NCBI RefSeq assembly: GCF_001999245.1
Contig: NZ_CP019630.1
Span: 4,493,001 to 4,557,000, forward strand
Direction: 5' to 3'
DNA: 64,000 nucleotides
DNA from: Roseibium algicola
Lineage (GTDB): Bacteria > Pseudomonadota > Alphaproteobacteria > Rhizobiales > Stappiaceae
The notes below the pieces were generated by a model. The model was not told the origin of the DNA and ran no database searches. It saw nothing but the letters and a program-made list of their open reading frames with translations. The position numbers were made by a program, and so were the translations under genes. How positions within the stretch are numbered: the first letter of the stretch is position 1; each line of letters opens with the position of its first letter. Shown piece after piece: positions 1 to 8,676 of the stretch.

Positions 1-126
1 CGGGCTTGTGAGCTTTTTCCCGAGCTCCTGCCAATCGATGGTTTGCGAGGCGATGCCGGCGAAGGCGATTGTCATCAGCGAAGCGGAGCTGATCAGCAAG
101 GTTCTGGGCATGTGTTTGCCAAACAT
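1..126 (-). CDS. N-terminus of an exported protein (partial, runs off the window)
   Basis: Reading the minus strand from the ATG at 126, the 42 visible residues begin MFGKHMPRTLLISSASL, followed by a hydrophobic run ending near AFAGIASQ. This looks like a signal peptide with a cleavage site around residue 26-28. An AAGGA Shine-Dalgarno sequence sits a few bases upstream of the start. The protein continues beyond base 1, so its function cannot be read. It points the same way as the exported protein gene at 250-660, with about 120 bases between them, so the two could be co-transcribed. Confidence 0.6.
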   Translation of the reverse strand, partial: MFGKHMPRTLLISSASLMTIAFAGIASQTIDWQELGKKLTSP

Positions 127-208
127 GAGACAAATCCTTTTCGTCGCCCGGAGGAAAGGTCCGGGTGTCGGGGTGATGGGGAAAGGTTGGGTAATGTGCC
201 GGGCAAGA

Positions 209-229
209 GCCGCGCCCTCACGGCGCGGC
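209..229 (-). terminator. GC-rich hairpin after the small exported protein gene
   Basis: An 8-bp perfect stem (GCCGCGCC / GGCGCGGC) with a short loop lies just past the stop codon at 250 on the minus strand. There is no clear T tract, so it is a weak terminator candidate. Confidence 0.4.
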
Positions 230-249
230 CTTGGTGTGTTTGCCGGGTG

Positions 250-660
250 TTACCGGAACACGATGCGGTAGCTTGCGCCCTTGCGGCAAACCGAGGTGCT
301 GGAGTCCGCGTACCAGGTTTTGAGGAGGTTCCAGCGGCCGTTGGATTTCAGCTTGCGGAACTGGACCCGGACAAAGGTGCTGGCGTTGTTCACGCCTTCC
401 AGGTTCCGGGTGACCTTGTAGGTGCCACCGTGGGCGATGACGCGGTTGGAAATGTTTTCCGAGCGCCAGCGGTTGGAACCGAGGTCACGGTAATCGAGAT
501 CGTAAAGCTGGATCGGCTGGCCGGTGTTGTTCTTCACCGTGATGTTGACCTTCTTGCAGATGTCGAACAGGGCGGCGGCCGGGGTCACGGCTCCGAGGGA
601 GGCAACGCCTGCAATGGCGAGAACGCTGGCGGCTGCTGCGGTTTTGGCAAGGGCTTTCAT
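250..660 (-). CDS. Small exported hypothetical protein
   Basis: This 136-residue protein starts MKALAKTAAAASVLAIAG and has a signal peptide with a likely cleavage after the AAA near residue 30. The mature part of about 105 residues is beta-rich and basic. It has one cysteine near its start (DICKK) and one near its end (SVCRKG), which could form a disulfide closing the chain. An AAAGGAATTGACC Shine-Dalgarno region precedes the ATG. I do not recognise the family. The motif VKNNTGQPIQLYDLDYR suggests a small beta-sandwich, but this is only an impression. The likely location is the periplasm or outside the cell. Confidence 0.7.
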   Translation of the reverse strand: MKALAKTAAAASVLAIAGVASLGAVTPAAALFDICKKVNITVKNNTGQPIQLYDLDYRDLGSNRWRSENISNRVIAHGGTYKVTRNLEGVNNASTFVRVQFRKLKSNGRWNLLKTWYADSSTSVCRKGASYRIVFR

Positions 661-1003
661 TGGTCAATTCCTTTCTCTTGAATAATCTCCTTTCGGAGGG
701 GGTATCGATCTTTCGATGAGAGAAAGGTGCCAGAACGAGCGGGGTGTCAGTATGGGGTCGATACCCCAATCGCGCGTCTGGCGAGGTACCTGAAAGCGGG
801 CCGGTCACCGCAACCGGCGGGTTGAAGACACGCTTCGATATTTGGTCTATTGCTGCTTCGTCGCCTGTTTTGAAAAACGATTTCGAGATGACGATTTCAT
901 TCCAGGACCGGCCGTACCGGTCGACCTGAGGCTCCGGTTTTTTCGGGTGCCCGATCAGCCCTGCCAAAACTATTTAAACGGACTGCCTGGAGAAGGAGTG
1001 CCC

Positions 1004-2587
1004 ATGATTTCGAGATGCCTGGTGTTTATCCTGTTCTGTCTTGCCGCAACGGTGGCAAAAGCGGCCGATGTGTTTCCGTCGAACGCGGAAGGTTGCGACT
1101 ATCATTTGCGGGGTCAGATCGTCTCGGGGGATGCGGAAAAGCTCAGGGTTCTGCCGATCAACTCGCAAGGCATCACGCTGTGCCTCGATAGCCCCGGGGG
1201 CAGCTTTGCGGAAGGAAAGCGGCTGTTCGACACGATCTGGGACCAGGATATCGCAACCATGGTGCGTTCGGGAGAACGGTGCGAATCCGCCTGTTCGCTG
1301 GCTTTCCTTGGTGGCAGCATGCGGATCGGGACAGCCGTGATCCGCTTTCAGATGCGCTCTCTGCGTCCAGGGGGCAAGCTCGGTTTCCATTCGCCTAGCC
1401 TCAACCTGCCCAACGAGAACAGTTACCCTGCCAGCGAAGTCCAGACCGCCTTTGCGATTGCGCTGAAGGCTGCCGAATCCTTTTTCGATATCAAGCTGAG
1501 CGAAGAGCACGACGTCGAGGCCATGACGGATTTCCTCTATCAGCGGATCCTCGGCACGCGCCCCGAAAACATGTTCCACATAGAGAGCATCGGCGATGCG
1601 GTGCTGGCCAATATCACCGTCACCGGATTGACACCGCCAGCCTCGATTACGGAACGTGAAATCGCAAATATCTGCGACAACGCCTATGCGGCCAATCTGA
1701 TGGATGGTCGGCCGGGATATACGACCAGTTCACAATACTACGACGAAATCCTGATCGGCGATCCGGATGGAGACCGGAAAGTGGTGCTGACAAGGCAGGG
1801 AGAGGACCTGGTCGGCAAGGTCTTCAATTATGATACTCCGAGCAAATTCTCTGCGCTTGGCTGTTCGGTCCGGATTTCCGACGACTGGAAACGGTTTTGG
1901 GATACCGATTACAGTCCGCTCAGTGTCCGTTTCGAGCAGTATTCCGTTGGTGACGATTTCGGTGACGGGGAGGCCGAGGAATTTTCCGCGCCTTACTGGT
2001 ATCTGCTGTCGGCTTCCCTGAAGCTTGACCAGCAGGCCGAAAGAAACGTAGCCGAACAGAATGCAAGTGCACCCGCATCTGCAACTGCTGCGTCAGGCGA
2101 GGGCGGTTTCGTTCGCCTGAGCGGTTATGATCTTTACGGTGGTGATCTGCCGGATGGTGTGCTCCGCAACATGAGCGCGGAGGACTGTATCTCGTCCTGT
2201 GGCGCCAGAAGCGGTTGCGATGCCGTGACCCATGACCGATGGAACCGGATCTGCATTCAAAAGTCCGTCGGTAACAGCAATGGCAGGCTCTATCTTCTTT
2301 CCAAGGCCGACACCTATGTGCAGCGGGCTGCCGCCGGGTCTCTCAAACCCAATCTGAGCGTGCCTGTCCAGACGTTCACCAAACAGAACAAGGGCTTTCC
2401 CGGACAGCCGGATGAAAGCCTGCAGGCGGGATCGGCCGGCCAGTGCGAGACGCTCTGCACGGAACGCACCTGCCTCGGGTTCAACTGGTCTGCCGGGTCG
2501 GGAAGATGCGATCTGTTCGCGCGGCCGGGTGTCTATTCCGACGCCGAAGGTATCGTGGCCGGGTTCATGGTTCAGCCGGCCCAATAG
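1004..2587 (+). CDS. Exported ClpP-like (COG3904-type) protein with two C-terminal PAN/Apple domains
   Basis: I chose the ATG at 1004 because a GAAGGAG Shine-Dalgarno precedes it and the protein then begins with a signal peptide (MISRCLVFILFCLAATVAKA). Residues of about 25-190 resemble the periplasmic ClpP/crotonase-like family COG3904: an oxyanion-type DSPGG, then CESACSLAFLGG carrying the expected serine, and a GFHSP histidine. About residues 370-420 and 445-520 are cysteine-rich PAN/Apple modules (CISSCGARSGC and CETLCTERTCLGFNW), which usually bind protein or carbohydrate ligands. The function is unknown; a secreted or periplasmic binding protein or protease is plausible. A hairpin terminator follows. 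Confidence 0.7.
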   Translation: MISRCLVFILFCLAATVAKAADVFPSNAEGCDYHLRGQIVSGDAEKLRVLPINSQGITLCLDSPGGSFAEGKRLFDTIWDQDIATMVRSGERCESACSLAFLGGSMRIGTAVIRFQMRSLRPGGKLGFHSPSLNLPNENSYPASEVQTAFAIALKAAESFFDIKLSEEHDVEAMTDFLYQRILGTRPENMFHIESIGDAVLANITVTGLTPPASITEREIANICDNAYAANLMDGRPGYTTSSQYYDEILIGDPDGDRKVVLTRQGEDLVGKVFNYDTPSKFSALGCSVRISDDWKRFWDTDYSPLSVRFEQYSVGDDFGDGEAEEFSAPYWYLLSASLKLDQQAERNVAEQNASAPASATAASGEGGFVRLSGYDLYGGDLPDGVLRNMSAEDCISSCGARSGCDAVTHDRWNRICIQKSVGNSNGRLYLLSKADTYVQRAAAGSLKPNLSVPVQTFTKQNKGFPGQPDESLQAGSAGQCETLCTERTCLGFNWSAGSGRCDLFARPGVYSDAEGIVAGFMVQPAQ

Positions 2588-2607
2588 GACCGCCCAACAA
2601 AACAGGC

Positions 2608-2636
2608 CCGTCCGCGGTTCCTTTGACCGCGGACGG
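2608..2636. terminator. Bidirectional hairpin terminator
   Basis: An 11-bp perfect stem (CCGTCCGCGGT / ACCGCGGACGG) with a 7-base loop lies between the convergent PAN-domain gene and the carnitine operon, so it can serve both. Confidence 0.7.
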
Positions 2637-2643
2637 CGTCTGA

Positions 2644-4071
2644 TCAGACCGCCTTCTGTCCGACGAAGCGGCCGGCACCTTCCGGAAAAGGCAGGGCCTT
2701 GTGGGCATCGGCGAAGGCCTTGAGCTTCTCGCCGACTTCCGCTCCCGGCAGGGAACTGGCGCGGGTGTTGAGATCGACATGGAGCAGAAGGGTCTCCATG
2801 GTCGCGGCAAGTTTGCCGTCAGCGTTTTTCAGGAAGTGGAACAGCTGCATCTTCTTGCCTTCCCCCTGGAGCACCTGGGTCGTGACCGTCAGGCGTTCAC
2901 CCGCCAGAAGCTCGTCCAGGTAGCGCAGGTGATTTTCAACGGTGAAGTAGCTCTTGCCGGACGCGATATAGTCGGCATCCGCGCCGATCAGCTCCATGAA
3001 CCGGTCGGTTGCGGCAGCACCTGCTTCCAGGTAGTGCGCCTCGTTCATGTGGCCGTTGTAGTCGGTCCAGCTCTGCGGGATCTGGCGGTCTCCCATGATC
3101 GGCAGTTCAGCCTCCGCCGGTGCCGCCAAAGCCCGTTCATGGGTGTTGAGAACGCCGCCTGCACCGCTGCCGCTTTTCTTTAGCGCTCGCATCATGCCGA
3201 CGAGATTGTCGTCGCGCAGGCGTTCCAGCTCGCGAATGGAGCGATGGCCGGACTGGGCATCGGACTGACCGGCGATCAGGTCGACCAGCTCGTCGGTGAA
3301 CTCCGGCACGTCCATCAATTTGGTCCAGGGCCAGGAGAGGCATGGACCGAACTGGGCCATGAAGTGCTTCATGCCGGCTTCCCCGCCGGCGATACGATAG
3401 GTCTCAAAAAGGCCCATCTGTGCCCAGCGCAGACCGAAGCCCATGCGGATTGCCTCGTCAATTTCTTCGGTCGTGGCAATGCCGTCCTTCACCAGCCAGA
3501 GCGCCTCGCGCCAGACAGCTTCCAGGAAGCGGTCGGCAATGTGGGCGTCGATCTCCTTGCGGACATGAAGCGGGAACATGCCGATGCTGCGCAGGACCTC
3601 GGCTGCGCGAGCGGTTTCGGCCGCATCACCGACAAGTTCCACCAGCGGCAGCAGATAGACCGGGTTGAACGGGTGGGCGACGACGACGCGCGCGCCTTCG
3701 CTGGTCAGTTCGGACGGCTTGAAGCCGGATGTCGACGAGCCGATGACGGCGGTCTTGGGCGCGAGCTCAGTCAGGCTGCCCAGGACCTTGTGCTTGAGGT
3801 CGAGGCGTTCGGGAACGCTTTCCTGCACCCAGGCAGCACCAGCGGCTGCCTCGGCAAGATCTGAATGGAACGACAGTTTGCCTTCGTCCGGCAGGCGCTT
3901 GTCATAGAGCGCGGGCAGGCTGCGGCGCGCATTGTCGATGACTTCGCCGATCTTGCGTTCGGCTTCCGGGTCGGGGTCGAAGACGGCAACGTCCCAACCG
4001 TTCAAAAGGAAACGGGCGGCCCAGCCGCCACCAATCACGCCGCCGCCGACGATGCATGCTTTTTGGGTCAT
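2644..4071 (-). CDS. lcdH: L-carnitine dehydrogenase fused to betainyl-CoA thioesterase
   Basis: The 475-residue protein starts at the ATG at 4071, which overlaps the stop of the SDR gene as ATGA. Residues 1 to about 320 form a 3-hydroxyacyl-CoA-dehydrogenase-type module: Rossmann motif VGGGVIGGGWAARF near the start, the SSTSGF segment and AHPFNPVYLLPLVELVGD. From about residue 335 to the end is a hot-dog thioesterase with the typical DYNGHMN motif. Known bacterial L-carnitine dehydrogenases occur as this kind of fusion. The first half oxidises L-carnitine to 3-dehydrocarnitine with NAD, and the second hydrolyses betainyl-CoA to glycine betaine. The neighbouring BKACE supplies the step between them. 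It is the last gene of the operon. Confidence 0.9.
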   Translation of the reverse strand: MTQKACIVGGGVIGGGWAARFLLNGWDVAVFDPDPEAERKIGEVIDNARRSLPALYDKRLPDEGKLSFHSDLAEAAAGAAWVQESVPERLDLKHKVLGSLTELAPKTAVIGSSTSGFKPSELTSEGARVVVAHPFNPVYLLPLVELVGDAAETARAAEVLRSIGMFPLHVRKEIDAHIADRFLEAVWREALWLVKDGIATTEEIDEAIRMGFGLRWAQMGLFETYRIAGGEAGMKHFMAQFGPCLSWPWTKLMDVPEFTDELVDLIAGQSDAQSGHRSIRELERLRDDNLVGMMRALKKSGSGAGGVLNTHERALAAPAEAELPIMGDRQIPQSWTDYNGHMNEAHYLEAGAAATDRFMELIGADADYIASGKSYFTVENHLRYLDELLAGERLTVTTQVLQGEGKKMQLFHFLKNADGKLAATMETLLLHVDLNTRASSLPGAEVGEKLKAFADAHKALPFPEGAGRFVGQKAV

Positions 4072-4832
4072 GGTGCAAGTGTCTCCGTGTGGCCGTCGAT
4101 GGCCAGGATCTGTCCTGAAATGCGGGCGCCTGCTTCGGACGCCAGAAAGTGAATGGTGTTTGCCACATCCTGGGCAGTGACCCAGGTCTTGAGTGAAACA
4201 CCCTTGACGTAGCTCTCTCGAATGGCCTCTTCGGTCTCGCCGCGCGCCCTGGCTTCCATCGCGACGACCCGATCCATCCGCTCCCCTTCCACCGCGCCCG
4301 GGCAGACCGCGTTGACGCGAATGCCGTGGGGGCCGAGCTCCATTGCGAGCGTCTTGGTGAGGCCGACAATCGCCCATTTTGCGGAGGCGTATGGCGAGCG
4401 GAACGGGTAGCCGTAAAGTCCGGCGGTCGACGAGGTGAGCGTGATCAGACCGTGCCCCTGAGCTTTCAGCATTCTGGCCGCCCAGCGGCAGGTCAGGAAG
4501 GCTCCGTGGAGATTGGTCGCGACGCAGCGTTGCCACTCCGCGTAGTCCAGCGTCTCGATCGCCCCTGCAGGGCCGCCCGTGCCGGCATTGGCGCAGACCA
4601 CGTCGATGCCTTTCCAGCGGTGTTCGAGGTCGTTCAGGAACGCGGACATTTCCGCTTCGCTGGTGACATCGGCAACAGCAGCGATCGCCTTGCCATTGGC
4701 TTCCGAGAATGCGGAAACGGCTGCAGGATCCGCATCACAGATCGCGACTTCGTCTCCGTCTGCCAGGAAGCGTTCCGCAATGGCGCGGCCGATCCCGGAC
4801 GCTCCGGCCGTGACGAGGATCCTGCGGCTCAT
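4068..4832 (-). CDS. SDR-family dehydrogenase, candidate D-carnitine dehydrogenase
   Basis: This 254-residue classical short-chain dehydrogenase has TAGASGIGRAIA (cofactor binding), CANAG, a catalytic serine in TLTSSTAG, YASAK with the catalytic Tyr/Lys, and a PGAVEG segment. It is one base downstream of the BKACE stop and overlaps the next gene by four bases, so it is translated as part of the carnitine operon. The operon already has an L-carnitine dehydrogenase, so this enzyme probably acts on another hydroxyl substrate. An NAD-linked D-carnitine dehydrogenase of the SDR family is known from Agrobacterium, and I infer a similar role here. The sequence alone cannot prove the substrate. Confidence 0.8.
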   Translation of the reverse strand: MSRRILVTAGASGIGRAIAERFLADGDEVAICDADPAAVSAFSEANGKAIAAVADVTSEAEMSAFLNDLEHRWKGIDVVCANAGTGGPAGAIETLDYAEWQRCVATNLHGAFLTCRWAARMLKAQGHGLITLTSSTAGLYGYPFRSPYASAKWAIVGLTKTLAMELGPHGIRVNAVCPGAVEGERMDRVVAMEARARGETEEAIRESYVKGVSLKTWVTAQDVANTIHFLASEAGARISGQILAIDGHTETLAP

Positions 4833-4833
4833 G

Positions 4834-5751
4834 TCAGGCGCTCACCGGCGCACGTTTGGTCAGGCCAAGCTTTTCACGAACGGCCTGCGGGCCGATGATC
4901 TTGGCACCCATGCCTTCAACAACGCCGACGGCCTTCTCGACCAGCTGTGCATTGGTGGCAAGAACGCCTTTTTCGAGGAAGATGTTGTCCTCGAGGCCAA
5001 CACGCACGTTGCCACCGGCCAGGATGGAGGCTGCCACATAGGGCATCTGATCGCGGCCGAGACTGAAGGCCGACCAGGCCCAGTCATCCGGAATGGCGTT
5101 GACCATGGCCATGAAGGTATTGAGGTCGTTCGGCGCGCCCCAGGGCACACCCATGCAGAGCTGCACCAATGCCGGGGAGGCAAGCGTGCCTTCCTTGACG
5201 AGTTGCTTGGCAAACCAGAGGTGGCCGGTGTCGAAGGCTTCGATTTCCGGCTTCACGCCAAGTTCGGTCATCATGGCTCCCATGGCACGCAGCATGCCGG
5301 GGGTGTTGGTCATGACATAGTCGGCTTCGGCGAAATTCATGGTGCCGCAGTCGAGTGTGCAGATTTCCGGAAGGCACTCGCGAATATGGGCCATGCGCTC
5401 CGTTGCGCCGACCATGTCGGTTCCCTTTTCAACCAGCGGCAACGGGCTTTCCGTGGACCCGAACACGATGTCGCCGCCCATGCCTGCGGTGAGGTTCAGG
5501 ACCACATCCACATCGGCGGCGCGGATGAGATCCGTGACTTCCCGGTAGAGGTCAAGCCGGCGGGAGGGGGTGCCGGTTTCCGGATCGCGCACGTGGCAAT
5601 GGACGACGGCTGCCCCCGCCTTGGCGGCGTCGATGGCGCTGTCGGCGATCTGCTTCGGGCTGCGCGGCACATGCGGAGACTTGTCCTGGGTACCGCCCGA
5701 CCCGGTGACGGCGCAGGTGATGAAGACTTCGCGGTTCATGGTCAATGGCAT
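4834..5751 (-). CDS. BKACE-family 3-dehydrocarnitine cleavage enzyme
   Basis: This 305-residue protein belongs to the beta-keto acid cleavage enzyme family (BKACE, DUF849), TIM-barrel enzymes that bind zinc and transfer an acyl group between a beta-keto acid and acetyl-CoA. Visible family marks are the early TCAVTGSG strand, VVHCHVRDP with metal-binding histidines, LNLTAGMGG, and the late GGNVRVGLEDN. An AGGAG Shine-Dalgarno precedes the ATG at 5751. In carnitine degradation the family member converts 3-dehydrocarnitine plus acetyl-CoA to betainyl-CoA plus acetoacetate. The placement next to the L-carnitine dehydrogenase/thioesterase fusion makes this assignment strong. Confidence 0.87.
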   Translation of the reverse strand: MPLTMNREVFITCAVTGSGGTQDKSPHVPRSPKQIADSAIDAAKAGAAVVHCHVRDPETGTPSRRLDLYREVTDLIRAADVDVVLNLTAGMGGDIVFGSTESPLPLVEKGTDMVGATERMAHIRECLPEICTLDCGTMNFAEADYVMTNTPGMLRAMGAMMTELGVKPEIEAFDTGHLWFAKQLVKEGTLASPALVQLCMGVPWGAPNDLNTFMAMVNAIPDDWAWSAFSLGRDQMPYVAASILAGGNVRVGLEDNIFLEKGVLATNAQLVEKAVGVVEGMGAKIIGPQAVREKLGLTKRAPVSA

Positions 5752-5770
5752 TTGGTTCTCCTGGATCAGC

Positions 5771-5800
5771 GACAGTTCAACCGGAACCGATTGAACTGCC
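5771..5800. promoter_or_regulatory. Inverted repeat inside the carnitine operon
   Basis: Arms CAGTTCAA and TTGAACTG are separated by 10 bases, and the symmetry extends with one mismatch to about 14 bp per side. It lies 20 bases upstream of the BKACE start, in the only long (112-base) gap of the operon. It may be an operator for an internal promoter or an RNA hairpin that sets expression of the downstream genes. Confidence 0.5.
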
Positions 5801-5863
5801 GGAAACTGATTGTTTTTAGCGTGTCAGGTCATCTTGTTGGCGTTCATGCCGAAGCAGGATGAT

Positions 5864-6646
5864 CTAGCGGCCCTTCCAGACCGGGTCTCGTTTTTCGGCA
5901 AAGGCGCGGGCGCCTTCCTTCTGGTCTTCAGAGCGATAGAGCTTTTCGACCGTTTCGAACTGGCTTCCGGTGATGCGGTTGAGCGCGTCCTGGAATTTCA
6001 TGTCTTCTGCCTCGCGCACGATTTCCTTCAGCGCCGCATAGACAAGCGGGGGACCGGAAGCGAGCAGCTCGGCCAGTTTCCAGGCTTCCGCCATCAGGTC
6101 CTTTCCAGGATAGATGTGGTTGATCAGGCCCCAGCGAGCGGCTTCCTCTGCTTCGATCCAGCGGCCGGTCAGCAGCATTTCCATGGCGATGTGATAGGGA
6201 ATGCGCTTCGGCAGCTTGATGCTGGCGGCATCGGCCACGGTGCCTGAGCGAATTTCCGGCAGGGCGAAGGAGGCGTGCTCCGCCGCCAGGATAATATCGG
6301 CAGACAGGGCAAGCTCGAGCCCGCCGCCACAGCAGATGCCGTTGACGGCTGCTATAACCGGCTTGTTGAGGCCGCGCAGCTCCTGCAGGCCGCCGAAGCC
6401 ACCCTTGCCGTAATCTCCGTCGACGGCATCGCCACCGGCGGCCGCCTTCAGGTCCCAGCCGGGGCAGAAGAATTTTTCCCCGGCACCGGTCACGATGGCG
6501 ACGCGCAGGTCCGGATCGTCCCGGAAGTCGGTGAAGACGTCTCCCATGATCCGGCTGGTCATCAGGTCAATGGCGTTGGCCTTCGGCCGGTCGAGCGTGA
6601 CAGCCAGTATGTGGCCGCGTCTTTCGGTCTTGATGGGGTTTTCCAT
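5864..6646 (-). CDS. caiD: Crotonobetainyl-CoA hydratase-like enoyl-CoA hydratase (CaiD-type)
   Basis: This 260-residue crotonase-fold enzyme closely resembles E. coli CaiD from memory. Shared stretches include LDRPKANAID near the start, the VAI-TGAGEKFF and GWDLKAAA segment, KPVIAAVNG, the GGGLELALSAD oxyanion region, and the C-terminal AFAEKRDPVWKGR. CaiD interconverts crotonobetainyl-CoA and L-carnitinyl-CoA. In this operon it most likely hydrates crotonobetainyl-CoA made by the adjacent acyl-CoA dehydrogenase. Its start overlaps the stop of the CoA ligase gene as TGATG, indicating translational coupling. Confidence 0.87.
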   Translation of the reverse strand: MENPIKTERRGHILAVTLDRPKANAIDLMTSRIMGDVFTDFRDDPDLRVAIVTGAGEKFFCPGWDLKAAAGGDAVDGDYGKGGFGGLQELRGLNKPVIAAVNGICCGGGLELALSADIILAAEHASFALPEIRSGTVADAASIKLPKRIPYHIAMEMLLTGRWIEAEEAARWGLINHIYPGKDLMAEAWKLAELLASGPPLVYAALKEIVREAEDMKFQDALNRITGSQFETVEKLYRSEDQKEGARAFAEKRDPVWKGR

Positions 6647-8673
6647 CAGTTCCCTCCCATTCTTACCAGTGCATCGGCGGCGACGGCAAAGTCCGCACCG
6701 CAGAGCAACGGGTTGATTTCTACTTCTTCGACCGGTGCCGACAGAACAAAGCTCTGCACTGCCTGCACAGCTTCAACAATCGCTCCCAGATCGCAAGGCG
6801 GCTTGCCGCGATATCCGGTCAGGACACGGCCGATCTTCAGATTTTCAAGGGCCTTTTTGATCTCGTCCTCGCCTGCTGGAACGATCAGCGAGGTGCTGTC
6901 TTCCAGAAGTTCGGTCAGGATGCCGCCTGCTGCGAGCGTCAGGACGTAGCCGTGAGCCGGATCCCGCACAATGCCGACCAGCAGTTCGCCAAGGCTGGCG
7001 GTGATCATCTCTTCCACCAGAAACGACGAGGCCGGCATCCCGCTTGCGGCGGAGTGGACCTCGCAAGCCGATTGCAGATTGAGGGCGACTGCTCCGGCTT
7101 CGGTCTTGTGGGCAATGCCGGTGCCCTTCAGCACCACCGGGTATCCGATATCTTCGGCAGCCCGTGCTGCCGCTTCCGGACCTTCTGCAAAAGTGCTCGC
7201 GGGAACCTTGAGGCCATGCTTTTGCAGCAAGGCTTTTGCCTCGTGTTCGGAAAGAAGGCGGGGATCAGCGACAGCTTGAGGAACCCGGATCGGTTCCGGC
7301 GAAAGTGGTCTTGCCAGAAAGGCAGCCGCCTCAATGGCCGTCAGTGCATCGTCCAGCCCGCAGAGAGGCACGAGATCACGCTTCATCAGATCGGCTGCAA
7401 AGGTTTCCGGCATGGTTTCGGGGAGCGAACTCAGGATCGCCATCGGTTTGCCGGAAGCTTTCATCGCCGCTTCCACCGGCTCGATCACCTTCAACCAGTC
7501 TTCCGGGTCACAGCGATCCATTCTCGGAATATCGAGAATGACGATGCCAAGGGCGATGTCCGCCTGCATCATGGCAGTGTAGCACCGGGTCATGGCCTCG
7601 CCGTCACCCCAGATGTAGGTGTGGTAGTCGAGTGGATTGGCGAGAGCGACCTTGGGCCCGAGGGCCTCTGACAGCGCGGTTCTTTGCGCGGGAACGAGCG
7701 GCGGGAAAGTGATCCGACGGCCGACGGCGGTGTCGGCAATCAGGCTGGCTTCACCGCCCGAGCAGGACATGGACACAATGTTGGTGCTTGGCAATGGACC
7801 TGCGACGTGGACCAGCTTCAGGGTTTCCAGAAGGGCTGTCAGGCTGCCGACCCGGGCAATGCCCAGCCGGTTAAAAAGAGCGTCGGAACCTGCCGTGCTA
7901 CCGGCAAGGGCGGCCGTATGGGAGACTGTTGCGGCTTGGGCGGCCTCGGATCTGCCGACCTTGACGGCCACAACCGGTTTGCCGAGTGCGTGCGCCTTGC
8001 GTGCGAAAGCCTCAAAGGCGGCAAGATCATCGAGCCCTTCGATGTGCAGACCGATGGCGGTGACCCGGTCATCGTCCAGGAGGGCGCTGCCAATGGCGGA
8101 CAGGCCCGTTTGGGCCTGATTGCCGGCGGTCATTAGATAGGCAATCGGCAGGCCGCGTGTCTGCATGGTCAGGTTCAGCGCGATGTTGGACGATTGCGCG
8201 ATGATCGCAACACCGCGGTCGACCGGGGTCAGGCCATGCTGATCCGGCCACAGGGCCGCGCCGTCGAGCGCGTTGAGAAAGCCATAGCAGTTGGGGCCGA
8301 GGATCGGCATCTCGCCTGCCGCCTCGATCAGGGCGGCCTGAAGATCCGCGCCGTCGGCAAGCTCCCGAATTGCTTCGCTGAACCCGGAGGCAAAGCAGAT
8401 GGCACCACCGGCACCGAGGCGTGAAAGCGAGCGGACAATCTCGACCGTCACGTGCCGGTTGACGCCGATAAAGACCGCGTCGGGGGCGGCGGGAAGATCT
8501 TCCACAGTGGCATAGGCCCTGCAGCCGTCGATCTCTTCACGGCTCGGATGGATCGGCCAGAGATCACCCTCAAAACCGGCCTTGCGGCATTCCCGGAGCA
8601 CGTTCCGGCACCAGGAACCGCCACCGATAACAGCGACCGTGCGTGGCCGGAGCAGGCGTTCGAGTGAGCGCAT
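6646..8673 (-). CDS. ADP-forming acyl-CoA synthetase, likely betaine-CoA ligase
   Basis: This 675-residue single-chain NDP-forming acyl-CoA synthetase has, in order, a CoA-binding Rossmann domain (VAVIGGGSWC near residue 14), succinyl-CoA-ligase-like domains carrying the SHTAALAGS segment with the expected phospho-histidine, and an ATP-grasp domain in the last 200 residues (YPVVLKGTGIAHKTEAGAVAL). GGAG precedes the ATG, and the gene starts 3 bases after the dehydrogenase stop. It takes the position held by the AMP-forming ligase CaiC in enterobacterial cai operons, so I infer it activates gamma-butyrobetaine or carnitine to the CoA ester. The acid substrate itself cannot be read from the sequence. 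Confidence 0.82.
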   Translation of the reverse strand: MRSLERLLRPRTVAVIGGGSWCRNVLRECRKAGFEGDLWPIHPSREEIDGCRAYATVEDLPAAPDAVFIGVNRHVTVEIVRSLSRLGAGGAICFASGFSEAIRELADGADLQAALIEAAGEMPILGPNCYGFLNALDGAALWPDQHGLTPVDRGVAIIAQSSNIALNLTMQTRGLPIAYLMTAGNQAQTGLSAIGSALLDDDRVTAIGLHIEGLDDLAAFEAFARKAHALGKPVVAVKVGRSEAAQAATVSHTAALAGSTAGSDALFNRLGIARVGSLTALLETLKLVHVAGPLPSTNIVSMSCSGGEASLIADTAVGRRITFPPLVPAQRTALSEALGPKVALANPLDYHTYIWGDGEAMTRCYTAMMQADIALGIVILDIPRMDRCDPEDWLKVIEPVEAAMKASGKPMAILSSLPETMPETFAADLMKRDLVPLCGLDDALTAIEAAAFLARPLSPEPIRVPQAVADPRLLSEHEAKALLQKHGLKVPASTFAEGPEAAARAAEDIGYPVVLKGTGIAHKTEAGAVALNLQSACEVHSAASGMPASSFLVEEMITASLGELLVGIVRDPAHGYVLTLAAGGILTELLEDSTSLIVPAGEDEIKKALENLKIGRVLTGYRGKPPCDLGAIVEAVQAVQSFVLSAPVEEVEINPLLCGADFAVAADALVRMGGN

Positions 8674-8676
8674 GGA

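Noticed and set aside
209..229. A possible small structured RNA at the GC-rich hairpin
   Set aside because: A single hairpin directly after a stop codon is better explained as an intergenic terminator.
43..681. A long plus-strand open frame opposite the small exported protein gene
   Set aside because: It lies antisense to a gene with signal peptide and ribosome site. Its length is explained by high GC.
4579..5862. A 427-residue plus-strand frame opposite the BKACE gene
   Set aside because: It has His/Gly/Arg-rich composition typical of a complementary-strand shadow, while the BKACE frame on the other strand is a clear family match.
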